Shown here: piece by piece, positions 17,490 through 27,450 of the stretch
How positions within the stretch are numbered: position 1 is the first letter of the stretch
How the letters are laid out: each line of letters begins with the position of its first letter
Origin: FEN-1297 sp046704255
Lineage (GTDB): Bacteria; Bacteroidota; Ignavibacteria; Ignavibacteriales; Ignavibacteriaceae
Assembly: GCA_046704255.1 (NCBI GenBank)
Contig: JBJKSH010000057.1
Coordinates: 1 to 64,000 of the forward strand
DNA length: 64,000 bases
Reading direction: 5' to 3'
Program-made: the position numbers and the translations under genes
Notes under the pieces: generated by a model
The model's database searches: none
What the model was told of the DNA's origin: nothing
The model's input: the letters and a program-made list of their open reading frames with translations, nothing else

Positions 17490-19949
17490 ATGAAAGTGCC
17501 GGGTTTGCTGAAAAATAAAACTTTAATAAAAATATTTTTGGCGGCAGTCTCTGTTTTATTTTTGTTTTCGTTAAACAGCTATCAAAACGCTCTTAACAAC
17601 AGCGTGGAAAGTGTTTATTCATTAATAAGAGGGCAGCAGCAGCCGGATACGAATATTGTGCTTATTAATATTACTGCTGCAGATATTAATAACCTGGGGC
17701 ACTGGCCTTTGAAGCGTAGCTATTACGCACTTCTTATTAAAAGCTTAACAAGGTATAAAGTAAATACCATAGGGCTGGAAGTATTTTTAAGTGCAAAATT
17801 TGTTACTCAAACAATTTATGACAACCTTGTTACCAAAGAAATTGAAAATGCCGGAAATGTTGTTTTAAGCTCGGTTGCCGGCAGGCTTAATTTTAAAGAC
17901 GGAAAATATTATACCGATTCACTAAGCTATCCTAGTCCCAAACTGCTTGATGATAAATTGGTTACAGGCCATTTAAATTACTTTTATTCAAATGGTATAC
18001 AAATACCTTTGTACATTTATAACAATAAAACAGAAGTTAAAGCATTTGCACTCCAACTTTCAAAAACAAGTTATCGTTTCGGAAAAAACGATTTATTAAA
18101 AGTAAATTTTATCTCTTCATGGAAAAAATTCAAAAGTTATTCTTTACTTAATTTCTTTAGACTTGTTCATGACAAAAGTACGGAATTAAAAAATCTTAAC
18201 GGAAAAACTGTACTTATCGGAGTAACGGACCCGCGTATATCCGCAAGTTTATCGGTCAACTTTAACAATTCGCTTCCGGGCTCTGCACTTCATGCATTTG
18301 CACTGGATAATATTTTAGAACATAGATGGCTGAACGATAATTATCTGGTTGCATCCGGAGTATTCTTTATTTTTTTAATTGCGCTTTTGTTTTTTATCCA
18401 ATTTAAGATGCCACCGCGGGGAAATATTTTATTTTATACAACCGTATTTTTATCGTTTATTGTTTTTACGTTTATCGTCTATTCATTCTTCAACATGGAA
18501 TTAAACTATTCTTATTTTCTGGTTCCGTTTGTAATAATGGTTTTAACGGATTCGGTTTTCTTCATTTTATATAGAAATGTTTTATTAAAAGGCGCAGTTG
18601 ACGAATCAAACCTTTTGAAGAAGCTTCTTATAACTAAAGAGAACGAACTGGCAAATTTGCAAAAAGAATTGAATATTACCGGCGAAAGCAATTCTTATTT
18701 GCTTATTGAAAAAATAAAATCTTTAAAAGATGATATAGAAAAGTTAAAGGAAACCGAGGCAGATAAAAAATCGGCACATGAGGTTTCTTCATCTGAAATT
18801 AGAAATTTTGAGGGAATAATTTACTGCTCCAGGTCTATGCAGAAAGTAACCGATATAATAAAAAAGGCTGCTCCTGAAGATGCAAATATTTTAATTTTGG
18901 GAGAAAGCGGAACCGGCAAAGAACTTGCGGCAAAAGCAATTCATCAATTAAGCGGAAGGAAGGATAATAATTTTGTAGCCGTTAACTGCGGCGCCCTATC
19001 GGATACATTGCTTGAAAGTGAATTGTTCGGACATGTAAAAGGTGCCTTTACCGGAGCCGTTGCTGATAAGGTCGGCAGGTTTGAAGCCGCAAACGAAGGA
19101 ACTATTTTTCTTGATGAAATTGCAGAGACTACCGAAAATTTTCAGGTAAAGCTATTAAGGGTTTTGCAAACTGGCGACTTTGAAAAAGTTGGTTCTTCCA
19201 AAACATTCCATACGGATGTAAGAATTATTGCGGCAACCAATCGGAATATAGAAGCGGCAGTTAAGGAAAGAAAATTCCGTGAAGATCTTTTTTACAGGTT
19301 AAACGTAATTAAGATAGAGCTCCCGCCGCTTCGCGATCGCAAGGAAGATATCGACCCGCTTGCTAAATACTTTCTCTTGAAAGAAAAGGGAGAGATAAAA
19401 TTATCCCAGGCTGCCTCCGAAGCATTGTTAAAATATGAATGGAAAGGCAACGTAAGGGAACTTGAAGCGGTTATTAAAAGAGCCGTCATATTCGCAAAAT
19501 CATCAGGCAGAAATTTAATCCAACTTGCAGACCTCCCGGAAGAAATTATTAAGGACGGGAAATTTTCGTTTGATGATATTGTAATGGAATCTTTGAGAAG
19601 TAAAAAATTTTCACATTCTTCAATAAATGAAACTGCCAAAGAATTGGGAAATGTAAGTAGAACTGTTGTATCCGAAAACTTCAGGGGATTTTCATTTAAA
19701 GCTTACGTTGAAAATAATTTTAATATTAATGCCGCCGCCCGAATTATTGCCGGCAGCAGTGATGAAGATGCCTTGGATAAGGCAAAAAATAAACTGCAGC
19801 TGTTTTTAAGAAATATAGAAATCGACCTGGATGCTATATCTTCAAAAGATTTTGATGCGATTAAAGAAAGCTTTAAATCTAAATACAAAAACCTTCCGCA
19901 TAAATTTCATTATTATCTTGATGAGATTATCAAAAAATACCTGGCATAA
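17490..19949 (+). CDS. CHASE2-sensor sigma-54 interacting transcriptional activator
   Basis: 819 residues. Residues 20-265 form a CHASE2 sensor (SVYSLIRGQQQPDTNIVLIN then DINNLGHWPLKR), followed by helices near 285-370 and a coiled coil (LKKLLITKENELANLQKEL). The AAA+ domain has GESGTGKELAAKAIHQLSG near 470, GHVKGAFTGAVADK (the GAFTGA sigma-54 contact loop) near 516, FLDEIAE, LLRVLQTGDFEKVG and YRLNVIKIELPPLRDRKEDI. The usual Fis-type HTH is not seen; instead the tail has INETAKELGNVSRTVVSENF and a helical extension. This membrane-bound activator should remodel sigma-54 RNA polymerase in response to an outside signal. Targets are unknown; one near-consensus sigma-54 site is noted at 60532-60548. 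Confidence 0.85.
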   Translation: MKVPGLLKNKTLIKIFLAAVSVLFLFSLNSYQNALNNSVESVYSLIRGQQQPDTNIVLINITAADINNLGHWPLKRSYYALLIKSLTRYKVNTIGLEVFLSAKFVTQTIYDNLVTKEIENAGNVVLSSVAGRLNFKDGKYYTDSLSYPSPKLLDDKLVTGHLNYFYSNGIQIPLYIYNNKTEVKAFALQLSKTSYRFGKNDLLKVNFISSWKKFKSYSLLNFFRLVHDKSTELKNLNGKTVLIGVTDPRISASLSVNFNNSLPGSALHAFALDNILEHRWLNDNYLVASGVFFIFLIALLFFIQFKMPPRGNILFYTTVFLSFIVFTFIVYSFFNMELNYSYFLVPFVIMVLTDSVFFILYRNVLLKGAVDESNLLKKLLITKENELANLQKELNITGESNSYLLIEKIKSLKDDIEKLKETEADKKSAHEVSSSEIRNFEGIIYCSRSMQKVTDIIKKAAPEDANILILGESGTGKELAAKAIHQLSGRKDNNFVAVNCGALSDTLLESELFGHVKGAFTGAVADKVGRFEAANEGTIFLDEIAETTENFQVKLLRVLQTGDFEKVGSSKTFHTDVRIIAATNRNIEAAVKERKFREDLFYRLNVIKIELPPLRDRKEDIDPLAKYFLLKEKGEIKLSQAASEALLKYEWKGNVRELEAVIKRAVIFAKSSGRNLIQLADLPEEIIKDGKFSFDDIVMESLRSKKFSHSSINETAKELGNVSRTVVSENFRGFSFKAYVENNFNINAAARIIAGSSDEDALDKAKNKLQLFLRNIEIDLDAISSKDFDAIKESFKSKYKNLPHKFHYYLDEIIKKYLA

Positions 19950-20149
19950 TTTATTTAGTATATTCACCGCATATCATTATTATTTCCTTCCCGGCATTTT
20001 TCATTTTATTACTTCTACCTAATAAAATAGGTTTAATTAATCGAATTAAGTTTATTATTGAGATGATATCTTTTGCCATTTATAAAAAGTACATTTAATT
20101 ACTATGTATAAATAAATATTATCAGTCCAAATTCACGAAATCTGGGAGA

Positions 20150-20215
20150 GATATTTCACGCCCGTCGTTCTTGACGGACTGCCGAGGTCTTGCGACAGAT
20201 TCCGCATATAACACT
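20150..20215. repeat. Candidate interspersed non-coding repeat
   Basis: A GC-rich block (CCCGTCGTTCTTGACGG then GACTGCCGAGGTCTTGCGAC) stands out from its AT-rich flanks. CCGTC/GACGG form a small hairpin. The reverse strand has an open frame beginning MRNLSQDLGSPSRTTG, a type of short ORF that I associate with repeated spacers in Bacteroidota genomes, but this cannot be verified here. Confidence 0.35.
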
Positions 20216-20232
20216 GATTCAAAGGAGGAAAA

Positions 20233-21123
20233 ATGAATTACAAAAAAATATTTATTTTGTTTCTGTTTGTAATTTTAGAAGCAGCCGCCGCTTTCGCTCA
20301 AGAGGATAATGACACAACAAAAACCAAGGATGATTGGGGATGGGATCATCATAAGTTTAAATTTGATCTTTTTAGCAGTGAATTTAAAGGCATGCCTACA
20401 ATTTCTCTAGAGTACGGATTTTCCAAATTAAGTTTAAATGGATTTAACGAAACTTTTGGCAACCCGAACCTTGCAGAATTTAAAATTGGGTATACTGACA
20501 TAAAAAGTACCGATGAAGAAAACATACTTAAATATAAGTTCCATTATTTTTTCTTAGGTAATTTTTCTACTAAGCTTGCCGGCTCATCTTCCGCTAACAA
20601 ACTTGCAACAGATATGTGGCGATTCGGATTCGGAAGATCCTCCGGTTACGGATATAAATTAGGCGACGGCGCAATTATACCGTATCATACTTATTCATTC
20701 GAATGGACAAGATTAAAGATGCTTGATACGCCTGCTAATCCGGCAGGCAAAAACATGATAGCTCTTTTTAATAATTCGTTCCGTTTCGGTACCAGCTTTG
20801 ACGGCGGCATAAAATTTAAAATTATTCCCAATATAATGCTGGATGCAGGATACCAGCGCAGTATAGTTTTTCCCCGACATTTATTCTGGAAGTGGGCAGG
20901 CAGTGTAATAATTGAGGTAGCCGGGCAGGGTGCAATAGATCATTTTGTCGATCAGGTAATGGATGCTTCGCCGTATGCCGTTCCGGTAGTCAGCTTCGTT
21001 TTAAAGAATGCACTTTCGTACGGTATATATGAATTAAGGCAGGAAAAAATGAATTGGCCTTTTGCTACTGCAGCACCGCTTGCATATAATCAATTTAAAT
21101 TCGGTCTAACTTTCGTCTTTTAA
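20233..21123 (+). CDS. Hypothetical outer-membrane protein
   Basis: 296 residues with a signal peptide (MNYKKIFILFLFVILEAAAA then FAQ). The mature part is rich in aromatic residues and alternating strands, and it ends in FKFGLTFVF, the terminal-Phe signal of beta-barrel outer-membrane proteins. A near-perfect AAAGGAGG lies 5 bp before the ATG. No specific family is recognised. It is followed 103 bp later by a TonB-C/parvulin lipoprotein on the same strand. Confidence 0.65.
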   Translation: MNYKKIFILFLFVILEAAAAFAQEDNDTTKTKDDWGWDHHKFKFDLFSSEFKGMPTISLEYGFSKLSLNGFNETFGNPNLAEFKIGYTDIKSTDEENILKYKFHYFFLGNFSTKLAGSSSANKLATDMWRFGFGRSSGYGYKLGDGAIIPYHTYSFEWTRLKMLDTPANPAGKNMIALFNNSFRFGTSFDGGIKFKIIPNIMLDAGYQRSIVFPRHLFWKWAGSVIIEVAGQGAIDHFVDQVMDASPYAVPVVSFVLKNALSYGIYELRQEKMNWPFATAAPLAYNQFKFGLTFVF

Positions 21124-21226
21124 TATTTGCTTCTATTAAAAAATTTTATTATAAATTATGCACGGTAAAAATAAAATTATTAAATAACGTAAGCAGAATA
21201 AAATATTTTTTAACGGGTTCATTGCT

Positions 21227-21853
21227 ATGAAACAAGTTATTAGATATGCGGCTGCTCTTATCCTCTGTATTTCCCTTTTTAGCTGTTCGTCAATTCAAAT
21301 GGCCGGTGATGAAATTACCGGCCCGGAATTGATAGACCAATATCCTCTGCCTCCCTTGCCGTCTTCCATTCAGGAACCGAACATTACAATAAATTTAAAG
21401 TTATACATTACAAAGGAAGGCTCGGTTCAAAATGTAATTGTTAACGACGGCCGGGTGGATAGTAAATGGATTTCACTTGCTAAGGAATCAATTTTAAAAT
21501 GGAAATATCTGCCCGCTCATGTTAACAACAAGCCGGTTAATATCTGGATATATCAAAGAACAATTATAAATATTGTTTTGCCTAAATTTTACTTCCTTAC
21601 AGAAATGCAATTTGACTCTCCGGATACTGCACAAAAAGTTTACAGCCAGCTAAAGGCTAATAAAAGTTTTGAAGAACTTGCACGGCATTATTCAACAGCG
21701 GTCTGGGCTTCTCAAGAGCAGCCGGCAAAGGTAAATATTATGAATTACCCAACGCAAATCCGAAATAAAATTATGGATTTAAAAATTGATGAGTTTACCA
21801 CTCCGCTTAAGTATAACGGTAAATTTATAATTTTTAAAAGAGTAAAAGAATAA
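21227..21853 (+). CDS. Lipoprotein fusing a TonB C-terminal-like domain with a parvulin-type (PpiC) domain
   Basis: 208 residues. Lipobox LFSC near residue 20. Residues 50-118 read as a TonB C-terminal domain: NITINLKLYITKEGSVQNVI, VNDGRV, ILKWKYLPAHVNNKPVNIWI. Residues 128-208 read as a parvulin PPIase core: DSPDTAQKVYSQLKANKSFE then ELARHYST, and the ending KIDEFTTPLKYNGKFIIFKR with the conserved G.F hairpin. Both halves are intact in outline, but the TonB part lacks a cytoplasmic helix, so it cannot transduce energy by itself. A folding or assembly helper at the outer membrane is possible. Confidence 0.65.
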   Translation: MKQVIRYAAALILCISLFSCSSIQMAGDEITGPELIDQYPLPPLPSSIQEPNITINLKLYITKEGSVQNVIVNDGRVDSKWISLAKESILKWKYLPAHVNNKPVNIWIYQRTIINIVLPKFYFLTEMQFDSPDTAQKVYSQLKANKSFEELARHYSTAVWASQEQPAKVNIMNYPTQIRNKIMDLKIDEFTTPLKYNGKFIIFKRVKE

Positions 21854-21863
21854 TCGGGTAATT

Positions 21864-23009
21864 TTAATTAACAAATTTTATCTTCAAATTTACAATTTCG
21901 GAGTAACTGCCGGTTCTTACAGGCGGGCCCCAGGTTCCGGCTCCGCAGGAAACATAGTATTGTGTATTACCTTTTTGCAGGTAACCCCAGCTAACTTCAT
22001 AAATTCTATTGGTAATTAAATTACCGGGAAACATTTGACCGTGATGTGTATGGCCGGAAAGCTGAAGATCAACTCCGTTCTTTTCAGCTTCTTCAAGAGC
22101 GAAAGGCGTATGATCCATCATAATAACAGGGAAACTTTTATCGACATTACTTATTATTTCTTCAAGCGGTTTTCTATTCTGTTTAGTAAATTGTTTCTTA
22201 GCTCTGTCGTCTCTTCCAACAAGATAAAAAGAATTGTCAATCATAACCGAGGTATCCCGGAGTAGTTTTATACCGTAACTTTCAATAAAGGATACTGCAC
22301 TTTCTATACCGTTAATAAATTCGTGGTTGCCTGTTATTGCGTAGGTACCGTATTTTGATTCTAGCTTTAATAAAGCAGGCCCTATTTTTCTTTGTTTAAG
22401 TATATCGGCATGGTCGTCAAAAAGATCTCCTGCAATCAAAATTATATCCGGGTCAAGAGAATTTATTTTATTAACAATTTTTAGTAGAAATTTTTCATTA
22501 TCCATCGGCGAAAGATGAATATCCGATGCCATTACAATGTTAAGTTTAGCCAACGGACTCTGACCTTTACGCAAATTTAAATCAAGAGTTTTTACATGGA
22601 GAGTTCTTGTATTTATAAATCCGGCCGTAACTATTGAACATACAATTATAAAAACCAATGCCGCAATAATAAATTTGGCTATAGAGTAATTATCTTTTAT
22701 GATATTAGGGAAAAAATTAAACTGCCAGTTGGCAAGTCTAATAATATCAATTAAAATAATCGATATTAAAAAGTAAATCATAAATGCGAACCAGAAGGAA
22801 CCTGCCCACAGAATTATATCATAAAGAAAACCGGGAATGGTTTTGGTAAATATTTTTGCTATAATATAAGAGAATGAGAAAAAGAGAAATACAATTAAAT
22901 AGAAAATTCTTACGTGAGGAAAAATAGAAAGCGCCTGCCATCCTCTAATAAAAATGTAATAGTTGATTGCAGCATAGATAGAAAAGAAAATTGAAAAAAA
23001 TAATGCCAT
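21864..23009 (-). CDS. Membrane-anchored metallophosphoesterase (YaeI-like)
   Basis: 381 residues. Four to five N-terminal helices span residues 1-135. The C-terminal calcineurin-like domain keeps all metal-binding motifs: VMASDIHLSP (D-x-H), ILIAGDLFDDHA (GDxxD), AITGNHEF (GNHE), MMDHTPF and LSGHTHHGQMFPG (GHxH). Related proteins hydrolyse UDP-diacylglucosamine-like or other phosphoesters at the membrane, but the substrate cannot be read. It faces away from the TonB-C/PpiC gene with only 10 bp between the 3' ends. Confidence 0.85.
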   Translation of the reverse strand: MALFFSIFFSIYAAINYYIFIRGWQALSIFPHVRIFYLIVFLFFSFSYIIAKIFTKTIPGFLYDIILWAGSFWFAFMIYFLISIILIDIIRLANWQFNFFPNIIKDNYSIAKFIIAALVFIIVCSIVTAGFINTRTLHVKTLDLNLRKGQSPLAKLNIVMASDIHLSPMDNEKFLLKIVNKINSLDPDIILIAGDLFDDHADILKQRKIGPALLKLESKYGTYAITGNHEFINGIESAVSFIESYGIKLLRDTSVMIDNSFYLVGRDDRAKKQFTKQNRKPLEEIISNVDKSFPVIMMDHTPFALEEAEKNGVDLQLSGHTHHGQMFPGNLITNRIYEVSWGYLQKGNTQYYVSCGAGTWGPPVRTGSYSEIVNLKIKFVN

Positions 23010-23142
23010 ATATATCTTATAAAATGGTTATAGTGTTCTGCTCTTAGACTTACTATTGAACTTAAAATTCATCCCGGAGCATTTGAAAGTTCACGTTCGA
23101 GTTTAAGAAGTTTAAGAATTTACGTATCGGGAAATTACGAAA

Positions 23143-26100
23143 TTAGTTGTACTCATCCCAGCTTTTAACAGGTAGTTCAGCGGGTTTAATTCTATTCAAA
23201 GCTTTAACGAACCTTTTGGCAACCTGAATATTTGTAATTAAATTAACATTCATATCCACAGCTTTTCTTCTGATAAGATAATCATTGTCAAGCTCATATT
23301 TTTCTTCATTCTTAGGAATGTTTATTACAAGATCGATTTTGCCTTCGTTAAGATAAGATAAAACATTCGGTTCTTTCTTTTCCAGCGGCCAATATAATAC
23401 TTCCGCATCCATGTTATGCTCTTTTAAAAACTTTGCAGTTCCGTTTGTGGCATAGAACTTAAGTCCCATATTGTACATTTTTATTGTATCATTCAGGAAC
23501 TCCGCTTTTTCTTTTAGCGTACCGGTAGAAAGCATTACGGCTTTCTGCGGAACATGATAGCCGGTAGATAAAAAGCTTTTTAGGAAAGCTTCGTTAAAAT
23601 CATCCCCAAGACATGCAACTTCCCCGGTCGATGCCATTTCAACGCCGAGTATCGGATCAGAACCCTTTAACCTTGTAAACGAAAACTGCGGTGCTTTTAC
23701 TCCAACATAGTCAACATCAAAAGAAGACTTATCTATTTTAGGTACGCGTTCCCCCATCATCAGTTTTGTTGCAATATCAATAAAATTAATTTTAAGAACT
23801 TTGGAAACAAAAGGAAAACTCCGTGAAGCTCTTAGGTTGCATTCAATTACTTTTATCTCATTATCCTTGGCTATAAATTGAATATTAAACGGGCCTGTAA
23901 TTTTAAGTTCTTTTGCAATTTGCCGTGTAACCATTTTTACTCTGCGCATAGTTTCCAGGTAAGTGCGCTGCGGCGGCAGGACCATGGTTGCATCGCCGGA
24001 ATGTACACCTGCATTTTCTACATGTTCGGATATTGCATAACAGAATAGTTCGCCGTTATCTCCAACCGCATCAACTTCAATTTCCCTGGCATTTGTAATA
24101 AACTTACTTATTACAACGGGATGTTCCCGGCTAATCTCGGAAGCTTTTTTGAGATATTCCTCAAGCTCATCATCGGAAATTACTATGCTCATTGCCGCAC
24201 CGCTTAGAACATAACTCGGGCGGATTAAAACCGGATAACCTACTTTGTGTGCAAATTCTTTAGCCTCTTTTAAATCCGTTAACTCTCTCCACTCCGGCTG
24301 GTCAACTTCAATTCTATCAAGTATTTGAGAAAATTTATGCCGGTTTTCAGCATTGTCTATCTGCATCGGCGAAGTGCCGAGTATTTTAACTTTTGCATTA
24401 TGCAGCTTTACGGCAAGGTTGTTTGGAATTTGTCCTCCCATAGAAATAATAACACCATCCGGATTCTCCTTTTCATAAATATCCATCACTCGTTCGAAGG
24501 TTAATTCTTCAAAATATAATTTATCGCAAATATCATAATCTGTGCTTACCGTTTCCGGATTGCAGTTAATCATAATAGTATTGTACTCAAGTTTATTCGA
24601 GGACATAACCGCATTAACGCAGCACCAATCGAATTCGACGGAAGAACCGATCCTGTATGCACCGCTGCCAAGTACAATAACCTGGTTGTTTGCGGAAACC
24701 GATTCCTTTTCGTTTTTATATCCAAATTCAATATCGCTTTCTTCGCCGTGGTAAGTAAGATAAAGATAATTTGTCTGCGCAGGATATTCCGCCGCCAGAG
24801 TATCTATTTGCTTAACAACCGGAAGTATATTTAAACTTTTTCTAAAATTTCTAATTTCAAAATCGCTTGAATTTGTAAGCAGTCCTATTTGAATATCCGA
24901 ATATCCATTCTGCTTCGCTTCCAGCATTAAAGCGGGAGAAATTTTATTCAGCCTTGTTCCTTTTAATTTATTCCCGGTTTCAATTATATTTTTCATTTTA
25001 TAAAGGAACCATTTTGTAATTTTTGTCAGGTCATAAATTCTATCAATAGAATATCCTTCCTTTAATGCTTGGGCAATTGCATAAATCCTTTTATCGGTAG
25101 GCTGCGACAATTCCTTATCAAGGTCATCAAACTTCAGTTCATTTTCTGTAAATCCTTTCATGGAAATATCCAGCATTCTTATTGCTTTCTGAAGGACCTC
25201 TTCGAAACTTCTACCGAGAGACATTACTTCACCGACAGATTTCATTTCCGTTCCAAGCTGTGTACTAACCTGGCGGAATTTCTGAAGATCCCATCTTGGG
25301 AATTTAAGTGCAACATAATCAAGCGCAGGTTCAAAGCAGGCGGATGTTTCCCTTGTAATAATATTTTCAACTTCGTTAAGAGCATAACCCAAAGCAAGTT
25401 TGGTAGCTATAAACGCCAGCGGGTATCCCGTAGCTTTGGATGCTAATGCAGAACTTCTGCTTAACCGCGCATTAACTTCTATTATTCTGTAGTCTCCGGT
25501 ACTAGGATCAAGTGCATATTGAATATTACACTCACCGATAACCCCAAGATGGCGAATTAATTTTATGCCGATAGACCTAAGCATAAAATTTTCGCTTGCA
25601 GATAATGTTTGAACAGGTGCAATTACAATGCTGTCGCCGGTATGAATGCCCATCGGATCAATATTTTCCATAGAGCAGATTGTTATACAATTGTTGTATT
25701 TATCTCTTACAATTTCATATTCAATTTCTTTCCAGCCGTAAACAGATTCTTCAATTAATATTTGACTAGTAAAAGTAAACGCTCTTCTGGCTTTTTCAAT
25801 TAGCTCTTCTTTATTATTAACAATACCGGAACCGAGTCCGCCTAAAGCATAAGCAATCCTAACCATTACCGGGAAACCGATTTTATCGGCTGCCGCTAAG
25901 GCTTCGTCTATATTTTTTGCAGTTTGGCTAACAGCAACTTTTAAACCTATTTCAGTTACTTTGTTTGCAAACAGCAATCTGTCTTCCGTAGCTTGAATTG
26001 CAGTAACAGGAGTACCTAATACTTTAACATTATGCTTTTCAAGAATTCCTTTTTCAAAAAGCTCAACACCGACGTTTAATGCTGTTTGACCGCCGAACTG

Positions 26101-26364
26101 AAGAAGTATACTGTCCGGTTCTTCTTTTTCAATTATCCTTTCCACGAACTCAGCTTTAATCGGCATGAAATAAACTTTATCCGCAAAGTTTGCCGAAGTT
26201 TGTATTGTGGCGATGTTCGGATTTATTAAAACAGAAGTTATCCCGTCTTCCTTTAATGCTTTAATTGCCTGGCTGCCGGAATAATCAAATTCGCCTGCCT
26301 GCCCAATTTGCAAAGCACCTGAACCTAATATTAAAACTTTTTTTGGTTTACCTTTTTTTATCAT
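23143..26364 (-). CDS. carB: Carbamoyl-phosphate synthase large subunit
   Basis: 1,073 residues, full length for CarB. Both ATP-grasp halves are present: KKVLILGSGALQIGQAGEFD at the N terminus and IVLGSGAYRIGSSVEFDWCC in the second half, with GGQTALNVG, IMVNPNxx-like VRIAYALGGLGSGIV and IRPSYVLSGAAMSIVI loops. The last 140 residues are the MGS-type allosteric domain (KFYATNGTAKFLKEH). It makes carbamoyl phosphate for pyrimidine and arginine synthesis from ammonia channelled by CarA. It lies 9 bp downstream of carA, in one operon controlled by a terminator-bearing leader. Confidence 0.97.
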   Translation of the reverse strand: MIKKGKPKKVLILGSGALQIGQAGEFDYSGSQAIKALKEDGITSVLINPNIATIQTSANFADKVYFMPIKAEFVERIIEKEEPDSILLQFGGQTALNVGVELFEKGILEKHNVKVLGTPVTAIQATEDRLLFANKVTEIGLKVAVSQTAKNIDEALAAADKIGFPVMVRIAYALGGLGSGIVNNKEELIEKARRAFTFTSQILIEESVYGWKEIEYEIVRDKYNNCITICSMENIDPMGIHTGDSIVIAPVQTLSASENFMLRSIGIKLIRHLGVIGECNIQYALDPSTGDYRIIEVNARLSRSSALASKATGYPLAFIATKLALGYALNEVENIITRETSACFEPALDYVALKFPRWDLQKFRQVSTQLGTEMKSVGEVMSLGRSFEEVLQKAIRMLDISMKGFTENELKFDDLDKELSQPTDKRIYAIAQALKEGYSIDRIYDLTKITKWFLYKMKNIIETGNKLKGTRLNKISPALMLEAKQNGYSDIQIGLLTNSSDFEIRNFRKSLNILPVVKQIDTLAAEYPAQTNYLYLTYHGEESDIEFGYKNEKESVSANNQVIVLGSGAYRIGSSVEFDWCCVNAVMSSNKLEYNTIMINCNPETVSTDYDICDKLYFEELTFERVMDIYEKENPDGVIISMGGQIPNNLAVKLHNAKVKILGTSPMQIDNAENRHKFSQILDRIEVDQPEWRELTDLKEAKEFAHKVGYPVLIRPSYVLSGAAMSIVISDDELEEYLKKASEISREHPVVISKFITNAREIEVDAVGDNGELFCYAISEHVENAGVHSGDATMVLPPQRTYLETMRRVKMVTRQIAKELKITGPFNIQFIAKDNEIKVIECNLRASRSFPFVSKVLKINFIDIATKLMMGERVPKIDKSSFDVDYVGVKAPQFSFTRLKGSDPILGVEMASTGEVACLGDDFNEAFLKSFLSTGYHVPQKAVMLSTGTLKEKAEFLNDTIKMYNMGLKFYATNGTAKFLKEHNMDAEVLYWPLEKKEPNVLSYLNEGKIDLVINIPKNEEKYELDNDYLIRRKAVDMNVNLITNIQVAKRFVKALNRIKPAELPVKSWDEYN

Positions 26365-26373
26365 TTTCTTCTT

Positions 26374-27450
26374 TTACCTTAGTGCACGTAAAAACAAATC
26401 AAAAATAAATTCCGTGTCGTCGGGACCGGGGGAAGCTTCCGGGTGAAACTGTGCAGCAAAAAACGGCTTGGAAATGTGAATAATGCCTTCATTTGTCCCG
26501 TCGTTATCATTTACAAACCATTCGCGCCAATCAAGAGGCAGCGTTTCTGAGTTAACCGCATAGCCGTGGTTCTGGGAAGTTATATAACAACGTTTAGTTC
26601 CCATTTCGTTGCACGGCTGATTGTGGCTGCGATGCCCGTATTTTAATTTATAAGTGTCGGCGCCTGCAGCAAGTGCCATAATCTGGCTGCCGAGACAAAC
26701 GCCAAGCACCGGTGTACCGGCCTCCATTGCTTTCCTCGTATTTTCAATTGTAGCGGTACACATTTTAGGATCGCCGGGCCCGTTGGAAATTAATATCCCG
26801 TCAACTTTTTCTTTGGAAAAATCATAATCATAAGGAACACGTAAAACAGTTATATCTCTTTTAAGGAATGCCTGAATAATATTGTTCTTTGTTCCGCAGT
26901 CGACAAGTACAATCTTTTTCCCGTTCCGCTTGTATTCCACCGGCTCTTTAATGCTTACTTGTTCAACAAGGTTTAACTTGCTGATATCTTTAAAATCTAT
27001 TTTTTCATTTTCATTTATAATGATTTTGCCGGGCATAGTACCTTTTTCGCGAAGCTTTCTTGTAAGCATGCGTGTATCAATTCCGTATATGCCGGGAATT
27101 TTTTGTTCGATCATCCAATCGGAAAGGGAACGTTTGCCGTTCCAGTGAGAATACTCATTCGAGTATTTTGAAATTATTAGTGCTCTGCAGTGTATAGCCT
27201 CGGATTCAAAATATTTATAGAGCCCGTTTTCTCTTTCGTTTCCGGGCACACCGTAATTTCCAATAAGAGGATAAGTGCAAACTAAAATTTGTCCCTGGTA
27301 CGACGGATCGGTCATTGTTTCGGGATATCCGACCATTCCGGTATTAAATACAACTTCGCCGTTGGTGTTTGCTTCAAAGCCGAAACTCGTTCCGGCAAAT
27401 TCGGAACCATCTTCCAGAACTAATTTTGCCTGTTTCTTTTTTAAATTCAT
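26374..27450 (-). CDS. carA: Carbamoyl-phosphate synthase small (glutaminase) subunit
   Basis: 358 residues, usual length. The N-terminal domain (AKLVLEDGSEFAGTSFGFEA, GMVGYPETMTDPSYQGQILV) is followed by a class I glutamine amidotransferase domain: ISNGPGDPKMC, GVCLGSQIMALAAGADTYKL, FGHR-like KYGHRSHNQPC and the catalytic FHPEASPGPDDTEF. The nucleophile Cys, the His and Glu of HPE are present; the residue after CLG is Ser instead of the common His, a variation seen in the Bacteroidota-type enzyme. It supplies ammonia to CarB. A terminator hairpin lies only 26 bp before the start codon. Confidence 0.96.
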   Translation of the reverse strand: MNLKKKQAKLVLEDGSEFAGTSFGFEANTNGEVVFNTGMVGYPETMTDPSYQGQILVCTYPLIGNYGVPGNERENGLYKYFESEAIHCRALIISKYSNEYSHWNGKRSLSDWMIEQKIPGIYGIDTRMLTRKLREKGTMPGKIIINENEKIDFKDISKLNLVEQVSIKEPVEYKRNGKKIVLVDCGTKNNIIQAFLKRDITVLRVPYDYDFSKEKVDGILISNGPGDPKMCTATIENTRKAMEAGTPVLGVCLGSQIMALAAGADTYKLKYGHRSHNQPCNEMGTKRCYITSQNHGYAVNSETLPLDWREWFVNDNDGTNEGIIHISKPFFAAQFHPEASPGPDDTEFIFDLFLRALR

